DNA from: Sphingobacteriales bacterium
Lineage (GTDB): Bacteria > Bacteroidota > Bacteroidia > Chitinophagales > Chitinophagaceae
Direction: 5' to 3'
DNA length: 64,000 nt
Assembly: GCA_012270485.1 (NCBI GenBank)
Contig: JAAXIF010000020.1
Coordinates: forward strand, 12,501-76,500
Below, in pieces: positions 19,753 to 27,898 of this stretch (the first letter of the stretch is position 1; each line of letters begins with the position of its first letter). Made by a program: the position numbers and the translations under genes. The notes beneath the pieces were generated by a model. It had not been told where the DNA came from and searched no databases. It saw nothing but the letters and a program-made list of their open reading frames with translations.

Positions 19753-21291
19753 ATGGCAAGCAAAAAGAACATTTTAACACTGGCACTGATCGTTCTGATA
19801 CAGTCGATCGGTATGGCTCAAACAGATTGGGGATGGGATTGGAAAGATACTTCCAAAATTTCTGTAAAGAAATTACCCCAGCATAATGAGTTTCTGAATA
19901 ACCAGTACCCTTATCCGGCAGCTCCACGTAATCAGTGGGAATTAGGATTTGGTGTAGGTGCTTCATCTATTACAGGAGATATCAAATCTAAAACAGGGTT
20001 TGGTGCTACTGTTTCTTTGCGTAAAGCATTGAATCATACCTTTTCTGTAAGAACCGGCTTGACTGGTTTGTGGAATTCAGGTACAGCAAATGCTTTTCAG
20101 GCAGCAGTAGGTCGTCCTGATTACAAAAACAAAACTTACCAGTTAGGTGTTGATGTAATTGCATCATTAAACGCTGCCAGTCATTATCGCGGCAACCCTA
20201 AAACCAATGTTTACGTTTTAGCAGGTTATGCATTAAGTGCTTCTAACGTAATGTATAGAAGACCTGGGGGTGCACAGCCAGGTGGTTACAGCTTCTTCTA
20301 CGGGTACAACCAAAATGAGGTTTTCCCCAATAGTCAAGCAGGTACCATCACAACATTTGGTGGCGCTACTATTAACGGAAGACAAGCATATACTCTTTAC
20401 CATGGTCTTAATTTAGGTTTTGGTATTGCTTTCAAAATGAGCAAAAAAGTGAATATTGGTCTTGAACACAAATACACTTTCACAGTTCCTGGTTATGACT
20501 TTTTAGATGGAGTTAGAGCCGGTAACAATAATGATTATTTTGGCTTTACCAGTGCACGTGTGAATGTAAACATCGGTAATTCTTCTAAGAAAGTTCAGCC
20601 TTTGTGGTGGCTCAATCCAAACAACTTCGTTTATAGCGAGTTGAATTCTCCATCTCACATGAAGATGCCTAAAGTGGTTCTTCCTGATGCCGATAAAGAT
20701 GGTGTTACTGATCAGTTTGATCTTGAGCCTAACACACCTGCTGGTGCTCCAGTTGATACACATGGTCGTGCGAAAGATACTGACGGTGACGGTGTTCCTG
20801 ATTACAAAGACAAGGAACTGTTGACTGCTCAAAAATGTTTCCCTGTAAACAATGATGGTATCGGTACTTGTCCTGAGCCTGCATGTTGCAAAGAGATCAA
20901 AGACATGATCGCTAACATGAAGCCTGCAGAAGCTACACCTCAGTGTAACATCGGTAGCTTACCAAGCATTCAGTTCAAAGGAAAAGCAACACTTTCTAAG
21001 GATGCTCAAAACATTCTGACTGGTGTGGCTGCAAGAATCAATGCTAATCCGGCTTGTAATATTAAAGTAATCGGATACGGTGCATCAAGCAAAGCTGCTC
21101 AGCAGTTGAGCTGGGATCGTGTAAATGCAGTGATTAAATACTTGGTTGAAAAGCAGGGTGTTTCTGAAAATCGTTTCATCTTCACTTATGGTCAAGATGG
21201 CGATGCTAATACAGTTGATCTTCAAGGTACACTGGAAGCTGGTCCAAATACAGTACCTGCCCCACATCCAAATTTGAAAAGCAGAAACTAA
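19753..21291 (+). CDS. OmpA-family outer-membrane protein with Ca-binding repeats
   Basis: A 512-aa protein from ATG 19753, which places a signal peptide (MASKKNILTLALIVLIQS...GMAQ) at the N-terminus; the in-frame extension to 19672 is rejected because it covers the promoter. Residues about 45-290 form a beta-barrel-like region, followed by thrombospondin type-3 repeats (DADKDGVTDQFD, DTDGDGVPDYKD) that bind calcium, and a C-terminal OmpA-like domain (about 400-512). In the last, the usual GHTD segment reads GYGASS, so the Asp that binds diaminopimelate in peptidoglycan is missing, while the Arg of SWDRVNA is kept. Peptidoglycan anchoring may be weakened. Confidence 0.88.
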   Translation: MASKKNILTLALIVLIQSIGMAQTDWGWDWKDTSKISVKKLPQHNEFLNNQYPYPAAPRNQWELGFGVGASSITGDIKSKTGFGATVSLRKALNHTFSVRTGLTGLWNSGTANAFQAAVGRPDYKNKTYQLGVDVIASLNAASHYRGNPKTNVYVLAGYALSASNVMYRRPGGAQPGGYSFFYGYNQNEVFPNSQAGTITTFGGATINGRQAYTLYHGLNLGFGIAFKMSKKVNIGLEHKYTFTVPGYDFLDGVRAGNNNDYFGFTSARVNVNIGNSSKKVQPLWWLNPNNFVYSELNSPSHMKMPKVVLPDADKDGVTDQFDLEPNTPAGAPVDTHGRAKDTDGDGVPDYKDKELLTAQKCFPVNNDGIGTCPEPACCKEIKDMIANMKPAEATPQCNIGSLPSIQFKGKATLSKDAQNILTGVAARINANPACNIKVIGYGASSKAAQQLSWDRVNAVIKYLVEKQGVSENRFIFTYGQDGDANTVDLQGTLEAGPNTVPAPHPNLKSRN

Positions 21292-21318
21292 TCATTAGTT
21301 AGTTATCTATATAAAGAG

Positions 21319-21427
21319 GAGGCTGTATCAAAAGTCCGATACAGCCTCTTTTTATTCGGGTACCTGATGGAGAAAGTTTTCATTTAGGCGATTCTCAAAG
21401 CCTTCTTTTTACTTTTGAGACTTCCTC
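21319..21427. mobile_element. MITE-like 109-bp repeat, copy 1
   Basis: This 109-bp stretch is identical to 62221-62329. The ends are imperfect 16-bp inverted repeats, GAGGCTGTATCAAAAG and CTTTTGAGACTTCCTC (13 of 16 match), which suggests a miniature inverted-repeat transposable element. It begins with the terminator hairpin GAGGCTGTATC-aaaagtcc-GATACAGCCTC followed by TTTTTATT, so it probably terminates the OmpA-like gene that ends 27 nt upstream. No clear target duplication is visible. Confidence 0.7.
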
Positions 21428-21437
21428 CTCTTTTTTT

Positions 21438-21484
21438 AGTCAATAGACCATAGTCCATGGTCCATGGACTATGGTCTATTGACT
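21438..21484. repeat. Perfect 47-bp palindrome built of heptamers
   Basis: Two exact 23-nt arms (21438-21460 and 21462-21484) flank a single T. It reads as 7-mers AGTCAAT, AGACCAT, AGTCCAT, GGTCCAT, GGACTAT, GGTCTAT. The stop codon and last residues of the HAD gene on the minus strand lie inside it. There is no T tract after it on either strand, so it is not a standard terminator. Confidence 0.85.
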
Positions 21485-22134
21485 AAATCAAAATGAAGCT
21501 CTCCAAAATTTTGTAGGGATGATAATTTCAAATCAGCAGTCCCCCATCTTTCATCCTTTAGTTGAGACACATGTGGTACGATGACACATTTCATGCGGGC
21601 AGCTTTTGCTGCAATCAGTCCATTAAAAGAATCTTCAAAACAAATACAATTTGTAGGCGTGCTACCCAATAATTCTGCACAATTCAGGTATACTTGAGGA
21701 TGTGGTTTTCCATATGCTAAATCTTCTGCAGAAGCTGTAGCATGAAGGTATTTGCTGATTCCCGCGATTTTGACAACCAGATCAATCAAAGAAGGGGGAG
21801 AAGAAGTAGCGAGACCAATTTTAAATGATTTGCGCTGGAAAAAGTCGAAAATATAATCTACTCCGGGCATGATTTTTCCTTTCTTTTCGATCTTATGTAA
21901 TACCAGTTCCACTATTTTTTGTTCCGCACGTTTCATTTCGGGTTCACCAATATTAAAGTACTGAAACCACCATTGAACAAATTCCTTGGTTCTAAGTCCA
22001 GTTGTACTTTTATACTGCTCTTCCGTCATATTCACTCCATACTGTTGAAACAATTCGGTAGCGGCTTCATTCCAAAGCGGTTCACTGTCGATCAAAAGTC
22101 CATCAATGTCAAAAATCACCGTATTCAATTCCAT
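21469..22134 (-). CDS. HAD-superfamily phosphatase (HxpB/beta-phosphoglucomutase-like)
   Basis: A 221-aa HAD hydrolase. Motif I FDIDGLLIDSEP carries the nucleophile Asp, motif II is ATSSPPS, motif III the Lys of GKPHPQVY, and motif IV FEDSFNG. The helical cap between about 15 and 85 places it in the beta-phosphoglucomutase/hexitol-phosphatase (YniC) group, acting on small sugar phosphates; the substrate is not certain. Its final codons (DLVNRP, TAG) lie inside the 47-bp palindrome, so the natural C-terminus may have been replaced by repeat sequence. Confidence 0.9.
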   Translation of the reverse strand: MELNTVIFDIDGLLIDSEPLWNEAATELFQQYGVNMTEEQYKSTTGLRTKEFVQWWFQYFNIGEPEMKRAEQKIVELVLHKIEKKGKIMPGVDYIFDFFQRKSFKIGLATSSPPSLIDLVVKIAGISKYLHATASAEDLAYGKPHPQVYLNCAELLGSTPTNCICFEDSFNGLIAAKAARMKCVIVPHVSQLKDERWGTADLKLSSLQNFGELHFDLVNRP

Positions 22135-22264
22135 AATTTGCTTTTACAGCGCAAAAGTATCTTTCCACTTCTATTTTTTGAACCTCTGGAGCTCATTTTT
22201 TGAACAATCACTTAACAATTTGATTACATTTCTTATTTTGCACGACTTGCCAACTATCAACCCT

Positions 22265-23032
22265 ATGCGATTAACTGAACGCCTAAAGCATATTAAAGTT
22301 ATCCGTTCGATTGTATACGCTGTTGTAGGAATCTTTTCTTACCCTGGTCTAGCTATCGTTAATAAGATAAAGATCGAAGGAACAGAGCATCTGGAGCGTT
22401 TACCCAGACAAAATGTATTGTTTGTCAGCAATCACCAGACTTATTTTGCAGATGTCATTGCCTTCATTCATATTTTTTGTGCAGTAAAATGGAGGAAACA
22501 GAATAAACTCGGACTTCCTTTTTATTTATTGAACCCGTTTACCAATGTATACTTTGTGGCAGCAGAAGAAACCATGAACGGGAACTGGTTAAGTCGTTTA
22601 TTTAAGTTAGGTGGAGCACTTACTGTTAAAAGAACATGGCGAGCAGAGGGAAAAGAGGTTCAAAGAAATCGTGATGAGTCTGATACGCAGAAAATTGATG
22701 AGGCATTGGATAAAAGTTGGGTGATCACTTTTCCTCAGGGTACTACAAAACCCTTTGCTCCCGGAAGAAAAGGAACAGCCCATATTATCAAAAACAACCA
22801 ACCGGTAGTAGTACCTGTTGTTATTAATGGATTTTGGAGAGCTTTTAATAAAAAAGGATTGGCATTCAAGAAAAAAGGCTCTGTGTTATCCATTCGATTC
22901 AAGGAACCCATGATCATTGATTATACCCAACCCATTGATGTTATTCTAGACCAAGTTATGGACGCGATAGAACAAAGCAAAGATTATATGCTCAAGGGAA
23001 GGCACCATTTATTAAGCGTTCTGGATAAGTAA
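22265..23032 (+). CDS. 1-acyl-glycerol-3-phosphate acyltransferase family (PlsC-like)
   Basis: 255 aa from ATG 22265; the longer frame overlaps the divergent HAD gene and is rejected. The acyltransferase block NHQTYFAD (His 57) stands where NHX4D is expected, and FPQGTTKPFAPGRKGTAHI matches the glycerol-phosphate-binding FPEGT block; VVPVVINGF is block IV. The spacing is HX5D rather than HX4D, a departure worth noting. It should acylate a lysophospholipid-type acceptor at the inner membrane. A TTATTTTG box at about 22231 could be its promoter. It converges with the thioesterase gene (6 nt). Confidence 0.83.
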   Translation: MRLTERLKHIKVIRSIVYAVVGIFSYPGLAIVNKIKIEGTEHLERLPRQNVLFVSNHQTYFADVIAFIHIFCAVKWRKQNKLGLPFYLLNPFTNVYFVAAEETMNGNWLSRLFKLGGALTVKRTWRAEGKEVQRNRDESDTQKIDEALDKSWVITFPQGTTKPFAPGRKGTAHIIKNNQPVVVPVVINGFWRAFNKKGLAFKKKGSVLSIRFKEPMIIDYTQPIDVILDQVMDAIEQSKDYMLKGRHHLLSVLDK

Positions 23033-23038
23033 TGAGCA

Positions 23039-23554
23039 CTAATCTTTAATAAAGAGTGCTTTCAGTTCATTGGCATCATCAGGCTTCATTTTGCCGGCTA
23101 GGATCAAGCGAATTTGTCTTCTTCTTAAAGCGCCATCAAACAATCGCTTTTCTTCCTCTGTTTCAGGAATCAATTCAGGCACTCTCCTTGGTTTTCCGTT
23201 TGGGTCTAATGCAACAAAAGTGAAGAAGGCTTCATTGCTCTCATATTTATATTGATGTAGCAGATCCTCTCCCCATACTTTGATATGGATTTCCATGGAA
23301 GTATTGAATGCGCGACAAACCTTGGCTTCAATATGTACCACATTTCCCAATTTGATAGGATTTTTAAAGCTTAAGTTATCTACAGATGCGGTCATACTAG
23401 GTGTATTGCAATGTCTGCCTGCAGCAATACCCGCAGCAATATCCATCCAGTACATCAAACGACCACCCATTAGATTTCCGAAAGTATTGGTATCGTTCGG
23501 GAGTACCAATTCGTTCATGATGGTAAAACTCTCACTCACTTTTTTCCCTTCCAT
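23039..23554 (-). CDS. Acyl-CoA thioesterase (hotdog fold)
   Basis: A 171-aa single-hotdog thioesterase of the YciA/cytosolic acyl-CoA hydrolase type. The active-site region NDTNTFGNLMGGRLMYWMD contains the catalytic Asn and the helix that binds CoA, and ASVDNLSFKNPI is the second typical strand. It hydrolyses acyl-CoA to free acid and CoA. Its placement facing an acyltransferase gene is consistent with lipid metabolism, but they are convergent and not one operon. Confidence 0.92.
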   Translation of the reverse strand: MEGKKVSESFTIMNELVLPNDTNTFGNLMGGRLMYWMDIAAGIAAGRHCNTPSMTASVDNLSFKNPIKLGNVVHIEAKVCRAFNTSMEIHIKVWGEDLLHQYKYESNEAFFTFVALDPNGKPRRVPELIPETEEEKRLFDGALRRRQIRLILAGKMKPDDANELKALFIKD

Positions 23555-23632
23555 GATTGTTTAAATTTCGTCAAAGATAAGGTAGAAGGGGGAGTCCTTG
23601 AAGAAGGACTGTGAATGATGTGTATGCGCTTA

Positions 23633-24730
23633 CTAGATAATGATGTATGCTAACTTTGATAGATATTGATCATTAACATCAGCGCCAATTCCGTAAGCAT
23701 CAGTTAGTTGCAGCTCCATGCCTGCATATGAGACGCCTCCTTTTACAGGGTCTTCTTGATGTCCTAGTAAACAGGTATCTAAATCATAGAATTTAATATT
23801 CTCCATAGCCATTGCAAAATGTACTTTAGCGGTGAGTGCTATTCTGCTTTCTAACATGCCTCCTAACATACACTGAATATGATGCTGTTCAGCTATTTCA
23901 TTGATACGTATCGCTTCTCGGATGCCCCCGCTTTTTGCAAATTTGATATTGATATAATGACAAGCATTGTTTCTAATAATTCTTGCTGCATCATGATGCG
24001 TAAACACGCTTTCATCAGCCATAATGGGTATGGGAGATATTTTACAAAGCTCAGGCAATAAGTGATCATTCCATTTTCGCATGGGCTGTTCACAGAACTG
24101 AATATCGTATTGCCCCATTAAAGTCAAAGCAGTGACTGCATCCTCAAAAGACCAACCCTGATTGGCATCGATTCTTAGAATAATGGTATCTCCAATAGCA
24201 TTTCTTATTTTTTTGATACGTTCTATATCAGTAGCAACATCTTTACCCAATTTCACTTTGATCATATGCACACCTCTTTGCTTAAAGGAAAGAGCAGTTT
24301 CAGCCATTGTTTCCGGATCAGCAATACCAATGGTAAGATCACTTTCAATACTTTTTTGCTGACCACCTAAAAACTGATAGAGTGGTTGTTTTGCATGTTT
24401 TGCTGAGATATCATACAGTGCTAGATCAAAAGCACTTTTGGCAGTGTAATTGCCGGCTGTAAAAAGGTCTAATTCATGCAAACGCTCATCTATTGATAAT
24501 GGATCTTTTCCTTTCCAAAGTTTGGCAAAATCTTTTGCCATTTCATAGCAAGTGGCTTGCGTTTCTGCAGCGATCATGGGAAAGGCAGAACATTCACCCA
24601 CTCCAGTGATACCCTCACTGGTATGTACTCTTATGAAAATATTCTGCGCATAATGCATGGTGCCTGTAGCGATCGTAAAGGGCACCATGGGAATAGAATA
24701 CTTATAAATCTCTGTTTCTGTAATGGTCAT
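23633..24730 (-). CDS. Dipeptide epimerase (L-Ala-D/L-Glu type)
   Basis: 365 aa from ATG 24730 (MTITETEIYKYSIPM). It belongs to the enolase superfamily, muconate-lactonising subgroup: capping domain 1-125, then a barrel with the KxK motif (MIKVKLGKD), metal ligands in RIDANQGW, FCEQPMRKWN and MADESVF, and the second catalytic Lys in INIKFAKSGG. The pattern fits L-Ala-D/L-Glu epimerases, which recycle the murein dipeptide; related enzymes use other dipeptides, so specificity is inferred. It lies 16 nt after the photolyase-like gene, at the end of that run. Confidence 0.87.
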   Translation of the reverse strand: MTITETEIYKYSIPMVPFTIATGTMHYAQNIFIRVHTSEGITGVGECSAFPMIAAETQATCYEMAKDFAKLWKGKDPLSIDERLHELDLFTAGNYTAKSAFDLALYDISAKHAKQPLYQFLGGQQKSIESDLTIGIADPETMAETALSFKQRGVHMIKVKLGKDVATDIERIKKIRNAIGDTIILRIDANQGWSFEDAVTALTLMGQYDIQFCEQPMRKWNDHLLPELCKISPIPIMADESVFTHHDAARIIRNNACHYINIKFAKSGGIREAIRINEIAEQHHIQCMLGGMLESRIALTAKVHFAMAMENIKFYDLDTCLLGHQEDPVKGGVSYAGMELQLTDAYGIGADVNDQYLSKLAYIII

Positions 24731-24746
24731 TTGCGAATTTCTGAAA

Positions 24747-25844
24747 TTATCGCAAATACTTTTCACATTTCTTCCAATAAGCGAAGAAAGAAGGATAGTA
24801 TCCTGTTACTTCAGGAAACATCCATTTTCTGGGTTCTTGAATTCCTTTATAATGTTGGGTGATTGGGTGTTCTTTGTAATAAATTGTGGCGTTAGAAAAT
24901 TTTTCTTGTAATGATTGAAATGATCCTGTAAATAATTTGATATGAGGGATGTTTTGTTTCGCCAAATCGATGATAAATGATAATACTTTTTCGCTGACAG
25001 GATATTTCTCAAAATGAGTAGGTTCTAATAAAAGAATTCTTTGTCCGGGCTCTCCCTGATGCCATTCAGGGTCCAGTTGATAACCATTGTAAACAAAGAC
25101 ATTCTTTTCATGCTCATCGATCCGATCAGATTCAGGCAAAACGGTTGCTAAGGATAGTGTATTTTTTTCTTTTAGTATTTCCGGGACTTCTAAATCTTCA
25201 AAAGCATCATATGGTACAGAAAGAAAACTGTTCATTTGATTGGTTCCTGTATACTTGTTGATATTTTCTTGATTTGCCACATATTTTTTACTGCTAAAAC
25301 TTCCCGCTACCCATTGCCAGCTTAAAGCGTTACTGGCAAGATCTCCATCCAATAAATGATAGTACATCCATTGTGATGGTAATCGCCAATGTGCTTTTCC
25401 AATATTACAACTCAGCATGGAAGTATACATACGAAGATGGTTGTGCATGTATCCGGTTGCATATAAAGTTTCAATACCCTTGTCTATTGCTTGTATTCCT
25501 GTTGCAGCTTTTAAAACAGCAACAGGCATTTGAAAATGATTGACTTGAGGCTGCTCTTGTTTAAGATCTGAAAAGATAAGATCGCCTTTAGCTTGCCATA
25601 CACGTTGATAATATTCTCGCCAAGCCAGTTCCTGTAATAGTTTTTCTGATTGATAGGCAGTGTGTCGTTCTAATATGGATGATTGAATTTGCGATAAAGA
25701 AATGACACCTCTTGATAAATAAGGAGACAGTCTTGTAACAGCCCCCGTTAAGAAATTTCTTGTCTTGGCGTAAGCTATGGGATTGATTGCTGCAATATGG
25801 TTTTGAATAACTGATAATTCTGTAGGGAATGTTTGATTACTCAT
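24747..25844 (-). CDS. Photolyase-like flavoprotein with the FAD domain at the N-terminus
   Basis: 365 aa. Residues about 20-200 are a photolyase/cryptochrome FAD-binding domain: TRLSPYLSRGVISL, ELAWREYYQRVW, GYMHNHLRMYTSM, and DGDLASNALSWQWVAGS with the flavin-contacting Asp and Asn. In normal photolyases an alpha/beta antenna domain comes first; here the N-terminus enters the FAD domain at once, and a 140-residue region with alternating strands and helices (ILLLEPTHFEKYPVSEK; HIKLFTGSFQSL) follows. This could be a permuted antenna domain or an unrelated one. ATG overlaps the flavin-reductase stop (ATGA). Light-driven DNA repair or photoreception is likely. Confidence 0.8.
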   Translation of the reverse strand: MSNQTFPTELSVIQNHIAAINPIAYAKTRNFLTGAVTRLSPYLSRGVISLSQIQSSILERHTAYQSEKLLQELAWREYYQRVWQAKGDLIFSDLKQEQPQVNHFQMPVAVLKAATGIQAIDKGIETLYATGYMHNHLRMYTSMLSCNIGKAHWRLPSQWMYYHLLDGDLASNALSWQWVAGSFSSKKYVANQENINKYTGTNQMNSFLSVPYDAFEDLEVPEILKEKNTLSLATVLPESDRIDEHEKNVFVYNGYQLDPEWHQGEPGQRILLLEPTHFEKYPVSEKVLSFIIDLAKQNIPHIKLFTGSFQSLQEKFSNATIYYKEHPITQHYKGIQEPRKWMFPEVTGYYPSFFAYWKKCEKYLR

Positions 25845-26323
25845 ATTCTAATCAGTTTATGCGCTCTAAGGGTGTCTAGTGTCAATGGGTCTCCTTCATT
25901 GAGATTTTTATATTGTACTACATTACACAGAAATCCGGTATGATCGCCACCGGGAAAACTGCTGATAGTGCTCAATAATATGACTGCTAAAGCATCTTTT
26001 AAAACAGGAAATCCATTCCATTCTGTGATGAGTTTTCTTTTTTCTAATCGCTCTATCTTATTGAATTGATGTCCCGATTTTTTACCTAATAAATCTACCA
26101 GTCGGTATTGTTTTTCGGATAGCAGTTGTAGAACAAACTCCTTATGACCTACAACATTCTCCAATGTCTTAGTGCCTTCATAAATACCACAAACAAAACG
26201 TTTTGGGTTCATGCTGATCTGGTTGGCGTAAGTAATGATATGCATATTGAAATTCCCTTTCCCATCCTTGCTAGAGATGGAATAAACAGGAAGATTCACT
26301 CGATTCCAGGGTCTTTTTGGCAT
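25841..26323 (-). CDS. Flavin reductase-like (FMN-binding split barrel) protein
   Basis: 160 aa with the split-barrel pattern of flavin reductase-like domains: NMHIITYANQISMNPKRFVCGI, then an FMN-phosphate region ENVVGHKEFVLQLLS, and a C-terminal strand pair. It should bind FMN and could reduce flavin or act as an oxidoreductase. It lies between two photolyase-family genes (21 nt after one, 4-nt overlap with the other), so it may supply reduced flavin to them. That partnership is inference from the operon. Confidence 0.82.
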   Translation of the reverse strand: MPKRPWNRVNLPVYSISSKDGKGNFNMHIITYANQISMNPKRFVCGIYEGTKTLENVVGHKEFVLQLLSEKQYRLVDLLGKKSGHQFNKIERLEKRKLITEWNGFPVLKDALAVILLSTISSFPGGDHTGFLCNVVQYKNLNEGDPLTLDTLRAHKLIRI

Positions 26324-26344
26324 ACATGATTTTTTGAGTAGTGA

Positions 26345-27841
26345 TTAAGCAAGAGAAGCCAGAAATATTTCAGCTGTTTTCAAATGTTCCTGCTTTTTTT
26401 CTTCTTTCATTTTATCAAAAGTTTTAACGAGCATTCCCAGCCTGGGATTTTGTAAAAAAAAATCTCGATGCACATGCATGAAACGCCAGAACAATCCATC
26501 CCATACTTGTTGCCAATTTCCTTTTTCATAGTTGCTCATTTTCATGATGTAGTTACTGCCACTGATATAAGGCTTGGTAGTCATGAGTCCGCCATCAGCA
26601 AATTGCGTCATACCATATACATTCGGAACCATCACCCAATCATAGGAATCAATAAAGAGCTCCATAAACCAGCGATATACTTCATCGGGATCAAACTCGC
26701 AGAGTAACATAAAATTTCCCAAGATCATCAAACGTTCAATATGATGGGCATAACCACTTTTTAATACTTTCTTGATGACGTCATCAACAGGTACTATGCC
26801 GGTAGTTCCTGTCCAAAATGATGCAGGTATTTTTCTTGTAAAACCCCAGTAGTTACGAGTTCTTTGTTTCACATTCTCACGTTGATACACGGCCCTAATG
26901 AACTCCCGCCATCCAAGTACCTGTCTGATAAATCCTTCCAAAGAATTTAGAGGGATGTCTTGTTGACTACCGGTTTCCAAAGCAGACTCGATGATGGTAT
27001 TCGGATCCAGTAAGCCAATATTCAACATTGGGGTAAGAACGCTATGATGTAAAATAGAAGCACCTTTCACCATGGCATCTTCATAAGGGCCAAACAATGC
27101 AAATCTATCTTTAAAAAAAGCCTGTAGCCATTGTTGTGCTTCGGAATGTGTAACAGGATAAAAGTGAGGCGAATCACCAAAAGGGTTTCCTGCATTACCC
27201 GGATTATTCGGGTAATGTTTTTGAATATAATGGATGGCTTCTTCTACGTATGGATTGATAGAGGGAAATGGGTGATAGGGTTCCGGTGTATTCTTGGGAT
27301 ATTTTTCTCGGTTATCTGTGTCAAAAGTCCATTTACCACCGAGGGCTTGTCCTTGATCTGTTAGCAGTATATTTCTTTGTTTTCTTTGATGGATATAAAA
27401 ATCAGTCTGGAAATAGCTTTTCTTACCGACAAAATATTCATTGATTGCTTCTGGGGTATTAATGAAGTTGGGATTGTGATAAAGGAACAATTCAATATCA
27501 TTTTTTTCACAAGCGTGTTGTATTCGTTTCAGCAACCACTCATCTGTTGGGTCTGTAACATGTATGGTACGGATGCCTTTTTGTGCCAGTACAGGAATGC
27601 ATTGACGGATATCGGCATTGGGGTCGGTTGCAGAAATATAAGATACTGTAAATCCTTTTTTGATTAACACTTCGGCATATGCTTTCATTGAAGCCCGATG
27701 TAAAATGAGTTTTTGTTGATGGAATGAATATTGGTTGAAAAAAAGAAATTCCTCTATGAGGTACACTTCTCTTCTTGTAGCAAGTGCTTTGTTTTTTTCG
27801 AATAATTGATGTGGAAACAGCAGTGATATTTCGGCATTCAT
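26345..27841 (-). CDS. Photolyase/cryptochrome of the FeS-BCP (PhrB) class lacking cluster cysteines
   Basis: 498 aa from ATG 27841 (an upstream in-frame TTG at 27853 is less likely). The N-terminal DUF/PhrB-like domain, then the FAD domain with LGWREFIRAVYQ, AHHIERLMILGNFML, DPDEVYRWF, SYDWVMVPNVYGMTQFADGG and KPYISGSNYIMKMSNY, match the class of 6-4 photolyases that normally carry a 4Fe-4S cluster. The region where known members have Cys-x-x-Cys (MSxYCxxC) reads MSNYEKGNW, and the whole protein has only three Cys, none in the ligand positions. So the cluster is absent. It is the first gene of the photolyase operon. Confidence 0.88.
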   Translation of the reverse strand: MNAEISLLFPHQLFEKNKALATRREVYLIEEFLFFNQYSFHQQKLILHRASMKAYAEVLIKKGFTVSYISATDPNADIRQCIPVLAQKGIRTIHVTDPTDEWLLKRIQHACEKNDIELFLYHNPNFINTPEAINEYFVGKKSYFQTDFYIHQRKQRNILLTDQGQALGGKWTFDTDNREKYPKNTPEPYHPFPSINPYVEEAIHYIQKHYPNNPGNAGNPFGDSPHFYPVTHSEAQQWLQAFFKDRFALFGPYEDAMVKGASILHHSVLTPMLNIGLLDPNTIIESALETGSQQDIPLNSLEGFIRQVLGWREFIRAVYQRENVKQRTRNYWGFTRKIPASFWTGTTGIVPVDDVIKKVLKSGYAHHIERLMILGNFMLLCEFDPDEVYRWFMELFIDSYDWVMVPNVYGMTQFADGGLMTTKPYISGSNYIMKMSNYEKGNWQQVWDGLFWRFMHVHRDFFLQNPRLGMLVKTFDKMKEEKKQEHLKTAEIFLASLA

Positions 27842-27898
27842 ACTGGTATCCAAAACAAAATGAGCCGCTTATTGTTTATAAACCCATAAATTCTTGTT

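Noticed and set aside
19672..19753. Upstream start for the OmpA-like protein.
   Set aside because: It would put the -7 box inside the gene and bury the signal peptide.
21438..21484. The 47-bp palindrome considered as a standard bidirectional terminator.
   Set aside because: No T tract follows the stem on either strand; the terminator of the OmpA-like gene is in the MITE-like element just before.
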